Source of the DNA: Methanolobus sp.
GTDB lineage: Archaea; Halobacteriota; Methanosarcinia; Methanosarcinales; Methanosarcinaceae
NCBI RefSeq assembly: GCF_030682845.1
Contig: NZ_JAUXNK010000045.1
Location: 1-64,000 of the forward strand
Length of the DNA: 64,000 nt
Direction: 5' to 3'
In this document: positions 8,693-17,746 of the stretch, piece after piece
How the letters are laid out: every line of letters begins with the position of its first letter
Position numbering within the stretch: position 1 is the first letter of the stretch
The notes under the pieces: generated by a model
Databases searched by the model: none
Told to the model about the DNA's origin: nothing
The model's input: only the letters and a program-made list of their open reading frames with translations
Translations under genes and position numbers: made by a program

Positions 8693-9469
8693 ATGGAAGT
8701 AAAGGACATCATGACAGAACCTGTAAATATAGATAAGTCAGCTACCATCTCTCATGCACTTGACATCATGGAAAAGAAGGGAACAAGGCGCCTCCTTGTC
8801 ACGCATGATCACAAGATCATGGGCGTGCTCACCATGAGAAACCTTACAAAAGAGCTCGGGACCCGCAAGAAGGGAAGTATGCCGGCATCTGCCCTGCATG
8901 TTGCAACAGCTGTCTCTGACAATTACGTAAAAGTGCTCCCGGATACCAAGGTAACAGATGCCGTCACCCTCATGGCCCGCAACGGCGGGGTGATGATCGT
9001 AGTTGAGAACGAAAAGGTCCTTGGCTGGGTGACTCCGACAGAACTTCTCAGGAACAACGACCTGAAGGGATATGTGGCTGAAGTGATGCAAAAGAACCCT
9101 ATTGTCGCACACCCCGCTGACCGTGTGAGCCATGTAAGACGCCTCATGCTGGACAATAATATCGGAAGGGTGCCTGTGATAGATGACGACAAGCTGGTAG
9201 GGATAGTCACAGAGAAGGACATTGCCAAAGCAATGCGTTCGTTCCGTGACATTGTCGATGGCAATAAGCAGGATGCACGTATCAAGAACCTCATTGTCGA
9301 GGATATAATGAAAATGGGTGTCAAGACCGTCTATACCAATACACCCGTAAAGGACGTCGCAAAACTCATGCTTGATGAGAATATAGGCGGTGTGCCGGTC
9401 GTAAACCTTGAAGAACAGATGGTAGGGCTTGTTACAAGGAGAAATATCGTCAATGGGCTTGCGCAGTAA
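8693..9469 (+). CDS. Four-CBS-domain protein
   Basis: The 258-residue protein consists almost entirely of four CBS motifs: [16 protein letters not shown] near 6, [14 protein letters not shown] near 80, [14 protein letters not shown] near 138 and [17 protein letters not shown] near 210. Glycine-rich GVLT/GIVTEKD/GLVTRRN strands close the individual repeats. It resembles the preceding gene in layout but is a distinct sequence. Like it, it has no catalytic domain and probably senses adenylates. The ATG at 8693 is preceded by AGAGGGAAAAATT. The RNA ligase begins 21 bp downstream, so cotranscription with it is likely. Confidence 0.88.
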   Translation: MEVKDIMTEPVNIDKSATISHALDIMEKKGTRRLLVTHDHKIMGVLTMRNLTKELGTRKKGSMPASALHVATAVSDNYVKVLPDTKVTDAVTLMARNGGVMIVVENEKVLGWVTPTELLRNNDLKGYVAEVMQKNPIVAHPADRVSHVRRLMLDNNIGRVPVIDDDKLVGIVTEKDIAKAMRSFRDIVDGNKQDARIKNLIVEDIMKMGVKTVYTNTPVKDVAKLMLDENIGGVPVVNLEEQMVGLVTRRNIVNGLAQ

Positions 9470-9490
9470 GCAGTGCCTTAACAGAAAGAT

Positions 9491-10648
9491 ATGGATAATG
9501 GGACTGAAATGGATATAAAAGAGGCGGCAGAGCTTTTGGGCCTGTCGCCATCCAGATTTTCAGAACTTCTCGAAAAGAAGGTGTTACTGCAGGACTGGGG
9601 AGAATATGAGGATTTCTTCCGATTCAGCAGCAATGTGGGGAAAATCGATGAGGGCAGTGTACTGGTCAAAAAAGGAGATGCCTTTGAGTTCGTACAGGGG
9701 TTCCCGAAGATAAAAAGGGCCATTATGCTTGCTCCTGCCATCAAGAGTCATTTTGCGGATATCGATGCTGTTGCTGTTGAAGAGAAGATGAATGGCTACA
9801 ATGTCCGTGTCATCGAACATAAAGGGGAACTGATTGCTTTTACTCGCAGCGGCCACGTCTGCCCATACTCCAGCGAGCGTGCCAACCACCTGCTTGAACA
9901 TGATCTTTTTAAGGATCATCCTGAATACGTGATCTACGGTGAGATGGTGGGACCTGATAACCCCTATGTGCCAAAGCATATTTATGAAGTTGATTCGCTC
10001 GAGTTCTTTGCTTTTGACATCCGGTCCAAAGAGGGGATTCCCCTGCCTGTTCATGAGAGACGGGAGCTTGCTGCTGATTATGGTTTGACCCAGGTCGAAC
10101 TTCTTGGCGAGTTCGAAGTATCTGAAGCTGCTGAAGGGATACGGGATATAATTCTGGAACTGGGTAAAAAGGAACGTGAAGGCGTAATAATCAAAGATCC
10201 TGCAATGGTATTGCAACCATTGAAATACACAACCTCCGAAACTAATTGTGCGGATCTGCGCCACGGGTTCAGGTTCTATAACGAATCGGGTAAGGATTAC
10301 CTCTTTGCAAGAGTTGTGAGAGAAGGTTTCCAATCAGTGGAATGGAACGAGAGCGAGGAAGATCTTGAGAAAAGATGCCTCATGCTCGGTAAAAGCATAC
10401 TCATGCCCATGAGAGAATCGATTATGCATGTGCAGGAAGGCGAACGCCTATGGGAGGATGTACAGATAAGGGTGAGAGAAGTGAGCACTATCGACAAATT
10501 CAGGATGTATCTTGAAAGGCTTGGTCTTGATATCATCTTCGGCTCACCAGAGCTCATCGGGGATGAATATGTTGTCAAGATCAGGAAGATGAACAAGAGC
10601 ACAACAGACAAGACCCTCGGTATAATCGAAGGCCAGCTCTGGTCGTGA
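9491..10648 (+). CDS. ATP-dependent RNA ligase, archaeal Rnl3 type
   Basis: The 385-residue protein carries the nucleotidyltransferase motifs of covalent ligases. Motif I is EEKMNGYNVRV near residues 98-108 with the adenylylated lysine, motif III is LEFFAFDIRS near 173, motif IV is EGVIIKDP near 230 and motif V is LKYTTS near 243. A C-terminal alpha-helical domain of about 130 residues follows, as in the homodimeric archaeal Rnl3 ligases that join or circularise RNA. A leading helix-turn-like segment (IKEAAELLGLSPSRFSELL) precedes the catalytic core. With RtcA and KptA a few kilobases upstream, the area is rich in RNA-end enzymes. ATG 9509 is an alternative start. Confidence 0.88.
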   Translation: MDNGTEMDIKEAAELLGLSPSRFSELLEKKVLLQDWGEYEDFFRFSSNVGKIDEGSVLVKKGDAFEFVQGFPKIKRAIMLAPAIKSHFADIDAVAVEEKMNGYNVRVIEHKGELIAFTRSGHVCPYSSERANHLLEHDLFKDHPEYVIYGEMVGPDNPYVPKHIYEVDSLEFFAFDIRSKEGIPLPVHERRELAADYGLTQVELLGEFEVSEAAEGIRDIILELGKKEREGVIIKDPAMVLQPLKYTTSETNCADLRHGFRFYNESGKDYLFARVVREGFQSVEWNESEEDLEKRCLMLGKSILMPMRESIMHVQEGERLWEDVQIRVREVSTIDKFRMYLERLGLDIIFGSPELIGDEYVVKIRKMNKSTTDKTLGIIEGQLWS

Positions 10649-10703
10649 AAAAGAAATATATGCATAAACATTTATTCGTAAGACCATACTGGAGGATACT
10701 CAC

Positions 10704-11741
10704 ATGACTAAAATTGCCATCATTGGAAGTGAAAAGAGCGGGAAGACCACTCTTGCCGGGAAACTGGGCAAAAAGGGCAGTGTTACTGACATCACGATGT
10801 ACGACTATGCCAAGAATGACCGGGTGCTCACGACCATTGATGCTACCGGGTATCCGGCATCTGTGAAATCCCTCCTGACAGCACTTAACCTTTCAGACAT
10901 AGCCATACTGTGCATACCTCCACAGGGGCTCGACCCTCTTGCGGCCGAATGTATCATTTCCCTTGACCTTTTAGGGTATAAGCATGGTATCGTTGTCCAG
11001 ACCAAAGCAGACCTCTCATATCCGCTGGCTCTTGAGGAAATGAAAGAGAAACTCAAAAAGATTACAAAAGGAACAGCGCTTGAGAACTGGCAGTACCATA
11101 CCATTTCCACAACTAGCTTTGAGGGCATGGAAGAGCTCAAGGAACTCATCTTCTCCATGGGAGACATGGTGGGCGCCGAGCAAAGGAGCCTGGACAGCCT
11201 TCCTGCACGGGTTGTCATCGACCAGTCCTTCAACGTAACCGGAATCGGATGTGTGGTACTGGGAGTCGTGTCACAGGGAACCATACATGCCAAGGATAAG
11301 ATGGTGGCCTATCCGGCCAAAAAGGACCTGGAGATCCGCTCCATCCAGATGCATGATGTGGACGTTAAAACAGCTCCGGCTGGTGCAAGGGTCGGCCTTG
11401 CGCTCAAGAATGTACAGTCAAAGGATATAGACAGAGGATTTGTTCTGTCCGCTCAGGAAAATGTCTCAGAGGACCTCAATATTGAATGCACCCTGTCTCA
11501 ACTGGCAAAGGATTTCGCAGTAGGAGACATGCTTCACGTCTACGTTGGTCTGCAATCGGCACCGCTAAAAGTTAAGAGCATAAAACAGGAAGGGCAAAGT
11601 GTGGAAAAAGCAAAGCCCGGGAAAAAGTACCTGTTGGAACTGGCAGGGACAAAGGAAATAGCCTATAGCAAAAATGACAGGTTCGTCCTGGCAAACCTCG
11701 ATGGCAAGCAGAGATTCGTTGCCTTCGGATATAGCCAGTGA
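10704..11741 (+). CDS. Archaeal SelB-like translational GTPase family protein (aSelBL), divergent G domain
   Basis: The protein has an EF-Tu-like layout: a small G domain (about 1-165) and two beta-barrel domains (about 170-345). The P-loop GSEKSGKTT is at residues 8-16. The switch II motif, DCPGH in EF-Tu, reads DATGY at 46-50, so the catalytic His position holds Tyr. The NKxD position is TKAD (100-103). The domain of true SelB that reads the selenocysteine element is absent. This fits the aSelBL family, known from published work to be widespread in archaea, often with a disrupted GTPase, and once proposed as a pyrrolysyl-tRNA elongation factor. That role is unproven. ATG 10704 is preceded by GGAGGATACTCAC, a strong ribosome-binding site. 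Confidence 0.78.
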   Translation: MTKIAIIGSEKSGKTTLAGKLGKKGSVTDITMYDYAKNDRVLTTIDATGYPASVKSLLTALNLSDIAILCIPPQGLDPLAAECIISLDLLGYKHGIVVQTKADLSYPLALEEMKEKLKKITKGTALENWQYHTISTTSFEGMEELKELIFSMGDMVGAEQRSLDSLPARVVIDQSFNVTGIGCVVLGVVSQGTIHAKDKMVAYPAKKDLEIRSIQMHDVDVKTAPAGARVGLALKNVQSKDIDRGFVLSAQENVSEDLNIECTLSQLAKDFAVGDMLHVYVGLQSAPLKVKSIKQEGQSVEKAKPGKKYLLELAGTKEIAYSKNDRFVLANLDGKQRFVAFGYSQ

Positions 11742-11742
11742 A

Positions 11743-12258
11743 CTACTTTTTGGGCAGAAGGTGTTTGGAGCCTTCCAGCACGGAAGGCATTTCAACCGCT
11801 TTTGTGAGCTTCACGTTTTCAGGCAGGTCCACCATAGTGGGCTGTTGTATGGCAGCAGGGGACGCCTCTATAGTAGCTCTCTGAACCTTGTAGCCAGAGT
11901 CACTGCGTGAGAAGGATGCAGGTGCAGTTGTAGATGGGCGCTCCGTCGAGAAGACCACGGATGTATCTTCGGTTGTGCTGTCTGAACCGGAGCCCCTTAA
12001 TCCGGATTTTGTGTCTCTTTCTTTTGCCTTTGATCCTTCTTCTTTTCCACGCAGATAGTTCTCACGTGCAAAATCCCGGAGATCATATTCATCGGCAAAT
12101 CCGTAAAGCCTGGAGAGCTGCTCCTGGACCCAGCCTATCTCCGAGTGCCTGTGATAACCAACTTCAAATCCAAGTTTCCGGGAAACCTCAGCAAGATGAG
12201 CCCTGTCGGCCTCGGATATTACCTTACTCTCCTTTTCCTTTTTGAATAGTGCGACCAT
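11743..12258 (-). CDS. Conserved hypothetical protein with low-complexity C-terminal half
   Basis: I do not recognise this 171-residue protein. Residues 1-75 are charged and helical (ISEADRAHLAEVSRKLG, then LSRLYGFADEYDLRDFAR). Residues 80-140 are rich in Ser, Thr, Gly and Lys and look disordered, and the end (VDLPENVKLTKAVEMPS) is again more ordered. There is no signal peptide or membrane segment. It begins 10 bp after the KaiC-like ATPase gene on the same strand, so it is probably in the same operon and may be a partner of that ATPase. It converges on the SelB-like gene with one base between stop codons. Confidence 0.72.
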   Translation of the reverse strand: MVALFKKEKESKVISEADRAHLAEVSRKLGFEVGYHRHSEIGWVQEQLSRLYGFADEYDLRDFARENYLRGKEEGSKAKERDTKSGLRGSGSDSTTEDTSVVFSTERPSTTAPASFSRSDSGYKVQRATIEASPAAIQQPTMVDLPENVKLTKAVEMPSVLEGSKHLLPKK

Positions 12259-12268
12259 AGGACAACCA

Positions 12269-13012
12269 TCATTCCAGATAACCTTCGATCTTCAGGCCTT
12301 TTTCCGTAAAACTGACAGAGCGCATGTTGCAATCATGCCTTGTGCCACGCATTTTGATTACCTGGATGGCACGTGTCATTGTCTTGTCATACAGGAAATT
12401 GTGCATGAAAATGACACCATGTGCTGCAAACTGCTCTGTGGAATACGCAGTCGGGTCTGTCATCTCAGACAACAGTACGGTAGTACAGCCAAGCTTCTTG
12501 AGGTTGCGTATGAACCTGCTCATCTCCTTTTCCTGAAGGGAGAAATCGTTTGTAGTGAACCTTATGGCCGATACTGAATCTATGACAAGGCGCTTGACGT
12601 CATATTCTGAAACGTATGCAGCTATTTCCTTAAAGACCATGGAAGGAGACGGCGCCTCACTCTCAATGGATGCCCTGCCTACGTTATAGTCCGTTGTCAC
12701 AAACTCGTTCATCTCATCCATATACCCGTACTCCATCCTCGGACCCAGATCTGCAAAGAGAAGTTTCTGCATTTTGATAAGAGGAGCAATGTTTATCGTA
12801 TAATTGGACATGTCATTGATGATGTTCTGCGGGCATTCAAGCAGTGTCGCGTATAACCCAACCTCACCCTTGGAAGCGCCATGTGCAAGGAACTGTACGC
12901 CAAAGGTGGTTTTCCCGCTGCCTGGCGGACCGCTCAGTACATAGACCCTTTCGGACAAGAAACCGCCCTGTACCAGATCATCAAATCCTTCTATTCCTGT
13001 AGGTATTCTCAT
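12269..13012 (-). CDS. KaiC-like RecA-superfamily ATPase
   Basis: The 247-residue protein is a single KaiC/RecA domain. It starts with RIPTGIEGFDDLVQGGF and has the Walker A motif SGPPGSGKTTFG near residues 28-39 and the Walker B-like strand VKRLVIDSVSAIRF near 135-148. Such single-domain archaeal KaiC homologues bind ATP and act in signalling or regulation; the partner is unknown. The start chosen is ATG 13012, because GAGGTAG stands a few bases upstream and the family begins there. An upstream in-frame ATG at 13072 lacks a ribosome-binding site. The downstream unknown gene follows after 10 bp. The spoIIM-like gene is divergent. Confidence 0.82.
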   Translation of the reverse strand: MRIPTGIEGFDDLVQGGFLSERVYVLSGPPGSGKTTFGVQFLAHGASKGEVGLYATLLECPQNIINDMSNYTINIAPLIKMQKLLFADLGPRMEYGYMDEMNEFVTTDYNVGRASIESEAPSPSMVFKEIAAYVSEYDVKRLVIDSVSAIRFTTNDFSLQEKEMSRFIRNLKKLGCTTVLLSEMTDPTAYSTEQFAAHGVIFMHNFLYDKTMTRAIQVIKMRGTRHDCNMRSVSFTEKGLKIEGYLE

Positions 13013-13121
13013 AGATACTACCTCTGTATATAAGTAGGATAATATACTTTTATGAGTATTATAAAACTGCAATATATTTTAATGCATCGATTGGATATTA
13101 TAAAAACAACATTAAATAAAT

Positions 13122-14177
13122 ATGCCACTAAACACTCTGCTAAATAATCACATACATCACCCAACCATGCCAGACACCGCCAGCCATTCTTTCTCCATAA
13201 GGTATAAAGACCTCCTGTGGTCGGTAAAGACCTTCTCCTTGTCAGTAGTGACAGCATTCGTCTGCAGCATGTTCCTTTACACCTTCATGTTTATCATAGC
13301 AGAGCCTGCCCCGGTGAACCAGGCCATAATTTCTACGGCCACTGCCGCAACAGCCAAGGTTGTTGTAACCGCCCAATATATCAGTCCGATGTGGGCCATA
13401 TTTATATTCAATTCCATAGCTGCCCTGAGCGCATCCGTGGGCACGGGTCTGTTCCTGTTTATCCATCTCCTGCTGATGTCAGATATCCGGCTCAGGCCGA
13501 ATAACCGCATATACGCTTCTTTTTCAATTGCTTTTGAAAGGATGCTGATGCCTGCCAACAGGGTACTTCAGAAACTTGCACATCATCTGGATGATGATTT
13601 CCCTTACCCCGAAATAAGTGACCCTGCAAAAGAAGGTATCTGGAAATACTGCGGATATACCCGGGAAGACTACCGGATGTTCGCCTATATGCTCCCATAC
13701 ACGATACCCTTCATGATAATGACAGTGAACGGTCTTCTCATGGGGATACTGCTGGCCTTCTTCCTTTTCAACGGGTCTCTGACGGGCTATGAAATGCTCG
13801 GGATAAAAGGAATGGCTATCGGGATAGCCTACAATCTCACCTATTTCTTCATATCTATTGTGCCTCACGGAATTATTGAGATACCTGCATTATTGCTGGC
13901 TGCAGCACTTGGTTACAGATTTGCCAGGATCCAGTCCCTTGAAGTTACAGGCAAAGGATTATTTCTCGGGGACAGTCCTGAAAGTTTAAAGAAAGATGTA
14001 TCCGAGGTCCTTGCAACTGCCAAACTGTATCTCACTTCCCGATACATGTGGAAGATTTCTGCATTTATTGTTATGACACTGCTGGCTGCTGCATACATCG
14101 AGGCTCATCTGACATCAGGTATCGTGGACATAGTAATGCAGGAACTTGACACGATCATCGAAAACCTTCCGGTTTAG
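13122..14177 (+). CDS. SpoIIM-like (DUF95) integral membrane protein
   Basis: Several hydrophobic segments are visible in 351 residues, near 35-60, 90-120, 190-235, 238-270 and 305-325. The segment SIVPHGIIEIPALLLAAALGYR matches the conserved core of the stage II sporulation protein M family, membrane proteins found widely in archaea with no established function outside sporulation. A soluble loop of about 70 residues (130-185) precedes the core. ATG 13122 is used; ATG 13167 (MPDTASHSFS) is equally possible, and neither has a clear Shine-Dalgarno. AT-rich TATA-like sequences at 13096-13121 fit a leaderless or short-leader transcript. The gene is divergent from the KaiC-like gene. Confidence 0.75.
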   Translation: MPLNTLLNNHIHHPTMPDTASHSFSIRYKDLLWSVKTFSLSVVTAFVCSMFLYTFMFIIAEPAPVNQAIISTATAATAKVVVTAQYISPMWAIFIFNSIAALSASVGTGLFLFIHLLLMSDIRLRPNNRIYASFSIAFERMLMPANRVLQKLAHHLDDDFPYPEISDPAKEGIWKYCGYTREDYRMFAYMLPYTIPFMIMTVNGLLMGILLAFFLFNGSLTGYEMLGIKGMAIGIAYNLTYFFISIVPHGIIEIPALLLAAALGYRFARIQSLEVTGKGLFLGDSPESLKKDVSEVLATAKLYLTSRYMWKISAFIVMTLLAAAYIEAHLTSGIVDIVMQELDTIIENLPV

Positions 14178-14220
14178 AACAATGGCAGGATTGACTATGA
14201 ACTAACCTGTTAGCCAGGAC

Positions 14221-15255
14221 TTACAGCCCTTTGTTAAAACCGGCCATCGATGTTGCCACATTTTTCAGCAATTGTGCAGCTATCCCTTGGCCTGGCCATG
14301 AACCAAGACCACAGTCCGGGCCTGCGTACCTGATGCATTCACCGAACATGGAATACGCCTTCTCCAGTCTCTTTGTGATTAATGCAGGAGTTTCCATCTG
14401 TGTCACGATATCCGTCATATGAGCCTGGTCCTTCCAGACATTGGTGTCATATTTTTCATTGAGGGTGGCAACAAGGTTGAAAACATCAGTGCGGGCGATG
14501 CCCACGCGCAGGAATGTGTCACTGTCCTCAAGCTCCTTGCGGTCTATCAGCTCAAGATATGAGGGGGTGGCCGCAGATTCCACACCTACGACCCCGATGT
14601 TATCAGATTGGCATGCCAGGGTGTAGTGCAGGGGCGAATGCAGATGTACTTCCACATCACAACCTCCCTTCTTCGCGGACCTGCAGGCGATATCCATTGC
14701 CTTTATAAGTTCATTGTTATCGAACATAACCTGCGGGTTGATGCCTATGCTGGGCTCATCGATAGAGACTGTCCTGATGTTGAAGTTGCGGGCATTGGAG
14801 ATGGAATTACTGACAAAGCGGTCCACGCTCTCTGCTAACAGATCAAGTATATCCGTATACTCGGTGCCGCCGAATTCCTTGAGATAGAGTTCCAGAGGAC
14901 CCGTGACACAGACACGCACATCCGGCTTTTTGCCGTGCTCCTCCCTGTACTCTTTGGCGACTGCCTCAATGGCCTCAAGCTCCATTATGCGGGCAGCAAA
15001 CTTCTTTACTTTGAAAGGCTCTTCTGACTTCTCCGGATTCCTTATGACAGAAAGGAACTGCTCGTTCATATCCTGATACTGGGGATAGGTGGGCACATCC
15101 ACACCTGCTTCCACTTTCTGCCTGAAGGCATCACTGATGACCGCAAACAATTCCTCATTATTCTTTCCCATGGAGAAACTCTCCTTTATCCATTCCCTGG
15201 ATATGCCCTGAGGCAGGGGAAAACTGCCAATGTCGTCAAAAAGTATCCCTGTCAT
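14221..15255 (-). CDS. Core MetE-like (cobalamin-independent methionine synthase C-terminal domain) methyltransferase
   Basis: This 344-residue TIM-barrel protein matches the catalytic C-terminal half of MetE and lacks the N-terminal half, as in archaeal core-MetE proteins. Such proteins probably take a methyl group from a corrinoid protein and give it to homocysteine. The N terminus DDIGSFPLP, the segment VHLHSPLHYTLA, GVVGVESAAT and the C-terminal GPDCGLGSWPGQ carry the expected zinc-ligand regions. In MetE the ligand pair is His-x-Cys; here the residue two after the His is another His. Function as methionine synthase is therefore likely but not certain. The SSS transporter gene lies upstream on the same strand but is separated by a strong terminator. 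Confidence 0.78.
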   Translation of the reverse strand: MTGILFDDIGSFPLPQGISREWIKESFSMGKNNEELFAVISDAFRQKVEAGVDVPTYPQYQDMNEQFLSVIRNPEKSEEPFKVKKFAARIMELEAIEAVAKEYREEHGKKPDVRVCVTGPLELYLKEFGGTEYTDILDLLAESVDRFVSNSISNARNFNIRTVSIDEPSIGINPQVMFDNNELIKAMDIACRSAKKGGCDVEVHLHSPLHYTLACQSDNIGVVGVESAATPSYLELIDRKELEDSDTFLRVGIARTDVFNLVATLNEKYDTNVWKDQAHMTDIVTQMETPALITKRLEKAYSMFGECIRYAGPDCGLGSWPGQGIAAQLLKNVATSMAGFNKGL

Positions 15256-15451
15256 GACAGGTTGATTGTCCTGTATTTCACTTATAAGTTTTGACTGATG
15301 ATGAGTCCGGTATCCGGAAGTTCAGGGATTATTTTGAATCTCGCTCCCGTCTTATTCCCTCTTTATTTTTTGATAGCAGAGGAGATCTTTGAAACATAAT
15401 AGTTGATACACATCCGGCAAATTAAAACTGGCAGAACAAAAACAGATAGGA

Positions 15452-15476
15452 GCTTTGGAGGACTGCCCTCCAAAGC
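15452..15476 (-). terminator. Hairpin terminator of the SSS transporter gene
   Basis: GCTTTGGAGG (15452-15461) pairs perfectly with CCTCCAAAGC (15467-15476) across a 5-nt loop, 25 bp beyond the transporter stop. On the minus strand a T-rich stretch containing TTTTTG follows shortly after, as expected for transcription termination. Confidence 0.75.
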
Positions 15477-15501
15477 AGCAAAACTCATTCCTGTGCTTAA
15501 T

Positions 15502-17451
15502 TCAGGCTTCCTGAGGCTTTGGCAGTGTCAGCATGATACCGATATTGTCAAGAGCCTCTGCAACCTGCTTGAAAGCTGTGAACAATTCCTTTGAGGCATT
15601 TTCCACATCTTTTGTCCTTGGCTCTGAAGAGAACCATATCTCTTTTTCCGTGTGCCCGCGGCTAAGGGAGACACATGCAAGCATATCGCCTTTTGTCAGC
15701 CAGTATACAGCATTGACACCTGTGGGTGTGACCCAGGAAGGGTGCACGGATTTGAGCTCGTTCACGAACCTTTCCCAGTTGACGGTTGCAGATGCCTCGA
15801 GGTTGAGCTTGAGGCTGGCACGGTCACCGGTGATCTCCTTCTCAAGGCTGCCAAGAAGCTTTTTGTACTGGACGTCGGAGTCCTGGACAGTGATCTCTTC
15901 CTTGATAAGTTTCTCTGCCTCGTCAGCGAAGAAAGGAGCCAGGTTCACAAGGCTGGAAGGCTTGGTGGCAAGTGAAACACTCACAAATGCCACACCGCTG
16001 AGAAGCATACCAAGAATGACACCGTGGTTTGAGAGCAGCGGGCTGATGGGTGCGAGGGCCGGTACAAGGGCTGGCAAGGACTGCAAAGGAGTGCTTGTGT
16101 AGTCGATTATAGTAAAGGATATCTGTGCGACTGCTCCTACTATAAGTCCTGCCATAGCACCTTCCTTTGTTGCACGCTTCCAGTACAGGCCACCCATGAG
16201 CGGGAAGAAGTAGGAAGCACTGGCAATGAAGGTCGCAATGTGGATGGCTTCTATGATGCCCTTGATGTAGAATGAGAAGAATGTTGCCGCAAGCACAATT
16301 ATCAGTACACTGACCCTGTTGACAGCCATCATCTCTTTCATTGTTGCATCCTGCTTTATGAACCGCTGGTAGATGTCACGGGAAAGGCATGAACCGCCGG
16401 ATGTTGCAAAGGTATCTGCGGAAGACATTGCCGCTGCAGCAAGACCGACACCTGCCAGGCCAAGTGCAAGGGGAGACAGGTTCTCAACTATAAAGAACAA
16501 CAGTGCGGGCTCAGCTTGTGCCATGGCACCCATGCCTATCTCTGCAAACGAAGCCGGGATCTCAGGATAAAGATAGCTAAGTCCGACAGCTATTATCGTA
16601 CATGCCACACCGAATACCAGGAATATCAGGAACGAACCCATGATCATACCGTTACGTGCTGCTTTTTCATCCCTGGAAGCCCATATTCTCTGCCATGGGT
16701 CCTGTTCTGTTACCCATCCCGGAATGATGGCAAAGATAAAGATCATAACAGCAGGTATACCGATGATAAATGGATTCCACCAGTCAGAGGAAACCGTTCC
16801 GAAGAGCTCAGTTGTACTGATCGCCGGAATCTCAGCAGTACCGGCAGTAGCTGCATTCACAACTATGAAAGCCATTAAGAGCGCAAAAGTGGATAGCAGA
16901 ACGAATTGGACCATATCTGTCCAGACCACAGCTGAAAAGCCTCCCAGGGTCACGTACAGAGAAATGGCGACAGCGACTATAGCTGCAGCATAGATGGGTG
17001 GCATACCAAAGAATATTTCCAGAACCAGCGAGAGACCTCTGATATCTGCAACAGCGAAGAGGATCATCACAATTGCAATAATGATAGCTACAGGACCACG
17101 CAGGGCGCCGCTATATCTCTGCTCAAGGAGTTCCGGCTGTGTGATGGCAGGAAGGTGCTTTATCTTACCCACAAGAAGGGCGATCAGCAGTAGTGCCAGG
17201 ATGTTAGGGGCCACAAAACTCCAGATGGAGCCCATGCCCAGTACCATGTAAAGGCCAATGACAGCTAGTATCCCACCTGCTGTCATCCACGAGGATGCCG
17301 CTGAGAAACCGATAGCTATTGAGCCTATCCTGCGCCCTGCAAGCCAGAAATCAGTCACAGACTTTTGTTTTTTTGAGAAGTACAATCCGATGGATATCAA
17401 ACCAAGAAGGTAAATCACCATCAATAAAAGGAATATCTGATAATTCTGCAT
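15502..17451 (-). CDS. Sodium:solute symporter (SSS family) with C-terminal cytosolic extension
   Basis: The 649-residue protein has about 13 hydrophobic helices in residues 1-510 and the SSS-family N-terminal core FWLAGRRIGSIAIGFSAASSW with the conserved ASSWMTAGG stretch. The last 130 residues (from about 520) are soluble and end in a helical regulatory-type domain. It should couple sodium influx to uptake of an organic solute, for example an amino acid or betaine; the substrate cannot be read from sequence. ATG 17451 is preceded by AAAGAGGTTGTAGTT, and a TATA-like CACTTATAAAC lies near 17506-17516 on the minus strand. Confidence 0.88.
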   Translation of the reverse strand: MQNYQIFLLLMVIYLLGLISIGLYFSKKQKSVTDFWLAGRRIGSIAIGFSAASSWMTAGGILAVIGLYMVLGMGSIWSFVAPNILALLLIALLVGKIKHLPAITQPELLEQRYSGALRGPVAIIIAIVMILFAVADIRGLSLVLEIFFGMPPIYAAAIVAVAISLYVTLGGFSAVVWTDMVQFVLLSTFALLMAFIVVNAATAGTAEIPAISTTELFGTVSSDWWNPFIIGIPAVMIFIFAIIPGWVTEQDPWQRIWASRDEKAARNGMIMGSFLIFLVFGVACTIIAVGLSYLYPEIPASFAEIGMGAMAQAEPALLFFIVENLSPLALGLAGVGLAAAAMSSADTFATSGGSCLSRDIYQRFIKQDATMKEMMAVNRVSVLIIVLAATFFSFYIKGIIEAIHIATFIASASYFFPLMGGLYWKRATKEGAMAGLIVGAVAQISFTIIDYTSTPLQSLPALVPALAPISPLLSNHGVILGMLLSGVAFVSVSLATKPSSLVNLAPFFADEAEKLIKEEITVQDSDVQYKKLLGSLEKEITGDRASLKLNLEASATVNWERFVNELKSVHPSWVTPTGVNAVYWLTKGDMLACVSLSRGHTEKEIWFSSEPRTKDVENASKELFTAFKQVAEALDNIGIMLTLPKPQEA

Positions 17452-17746
17452 AACTACAACCTCTTTTATCTATGAGGCTTCTGTAGAATGACACATAGAA
17501 GCCGTGTTTATAAGTGATATATGTTATCAAGGTTCCTATATAAGGGTTTTTAAAAAATGGACTTTATCAGCAGGAAAGTTAACTTGATTCTTCATTCAAG
17601 AAAAGCACTCGATGAGACTAAATGAAAATCCTTGAGCGATAGAAAATATTAAATTAAGTTTACAATTTCACCTAAATGGGCCCTGGAAGTAATATCCACC
17701 TGCCGGGCCACAATGATATTATACTACGCGGAAACTATCCTATTCC

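Noticed and set aside
11565-11910. Extended minus-strand frame beyond the TAG of the 171-residue gene, as a possible pyrrolysine read-through
   Set aside because: The open stretch after the TAG is only the antisense of the SelB-like gene and does not resemble a protein.
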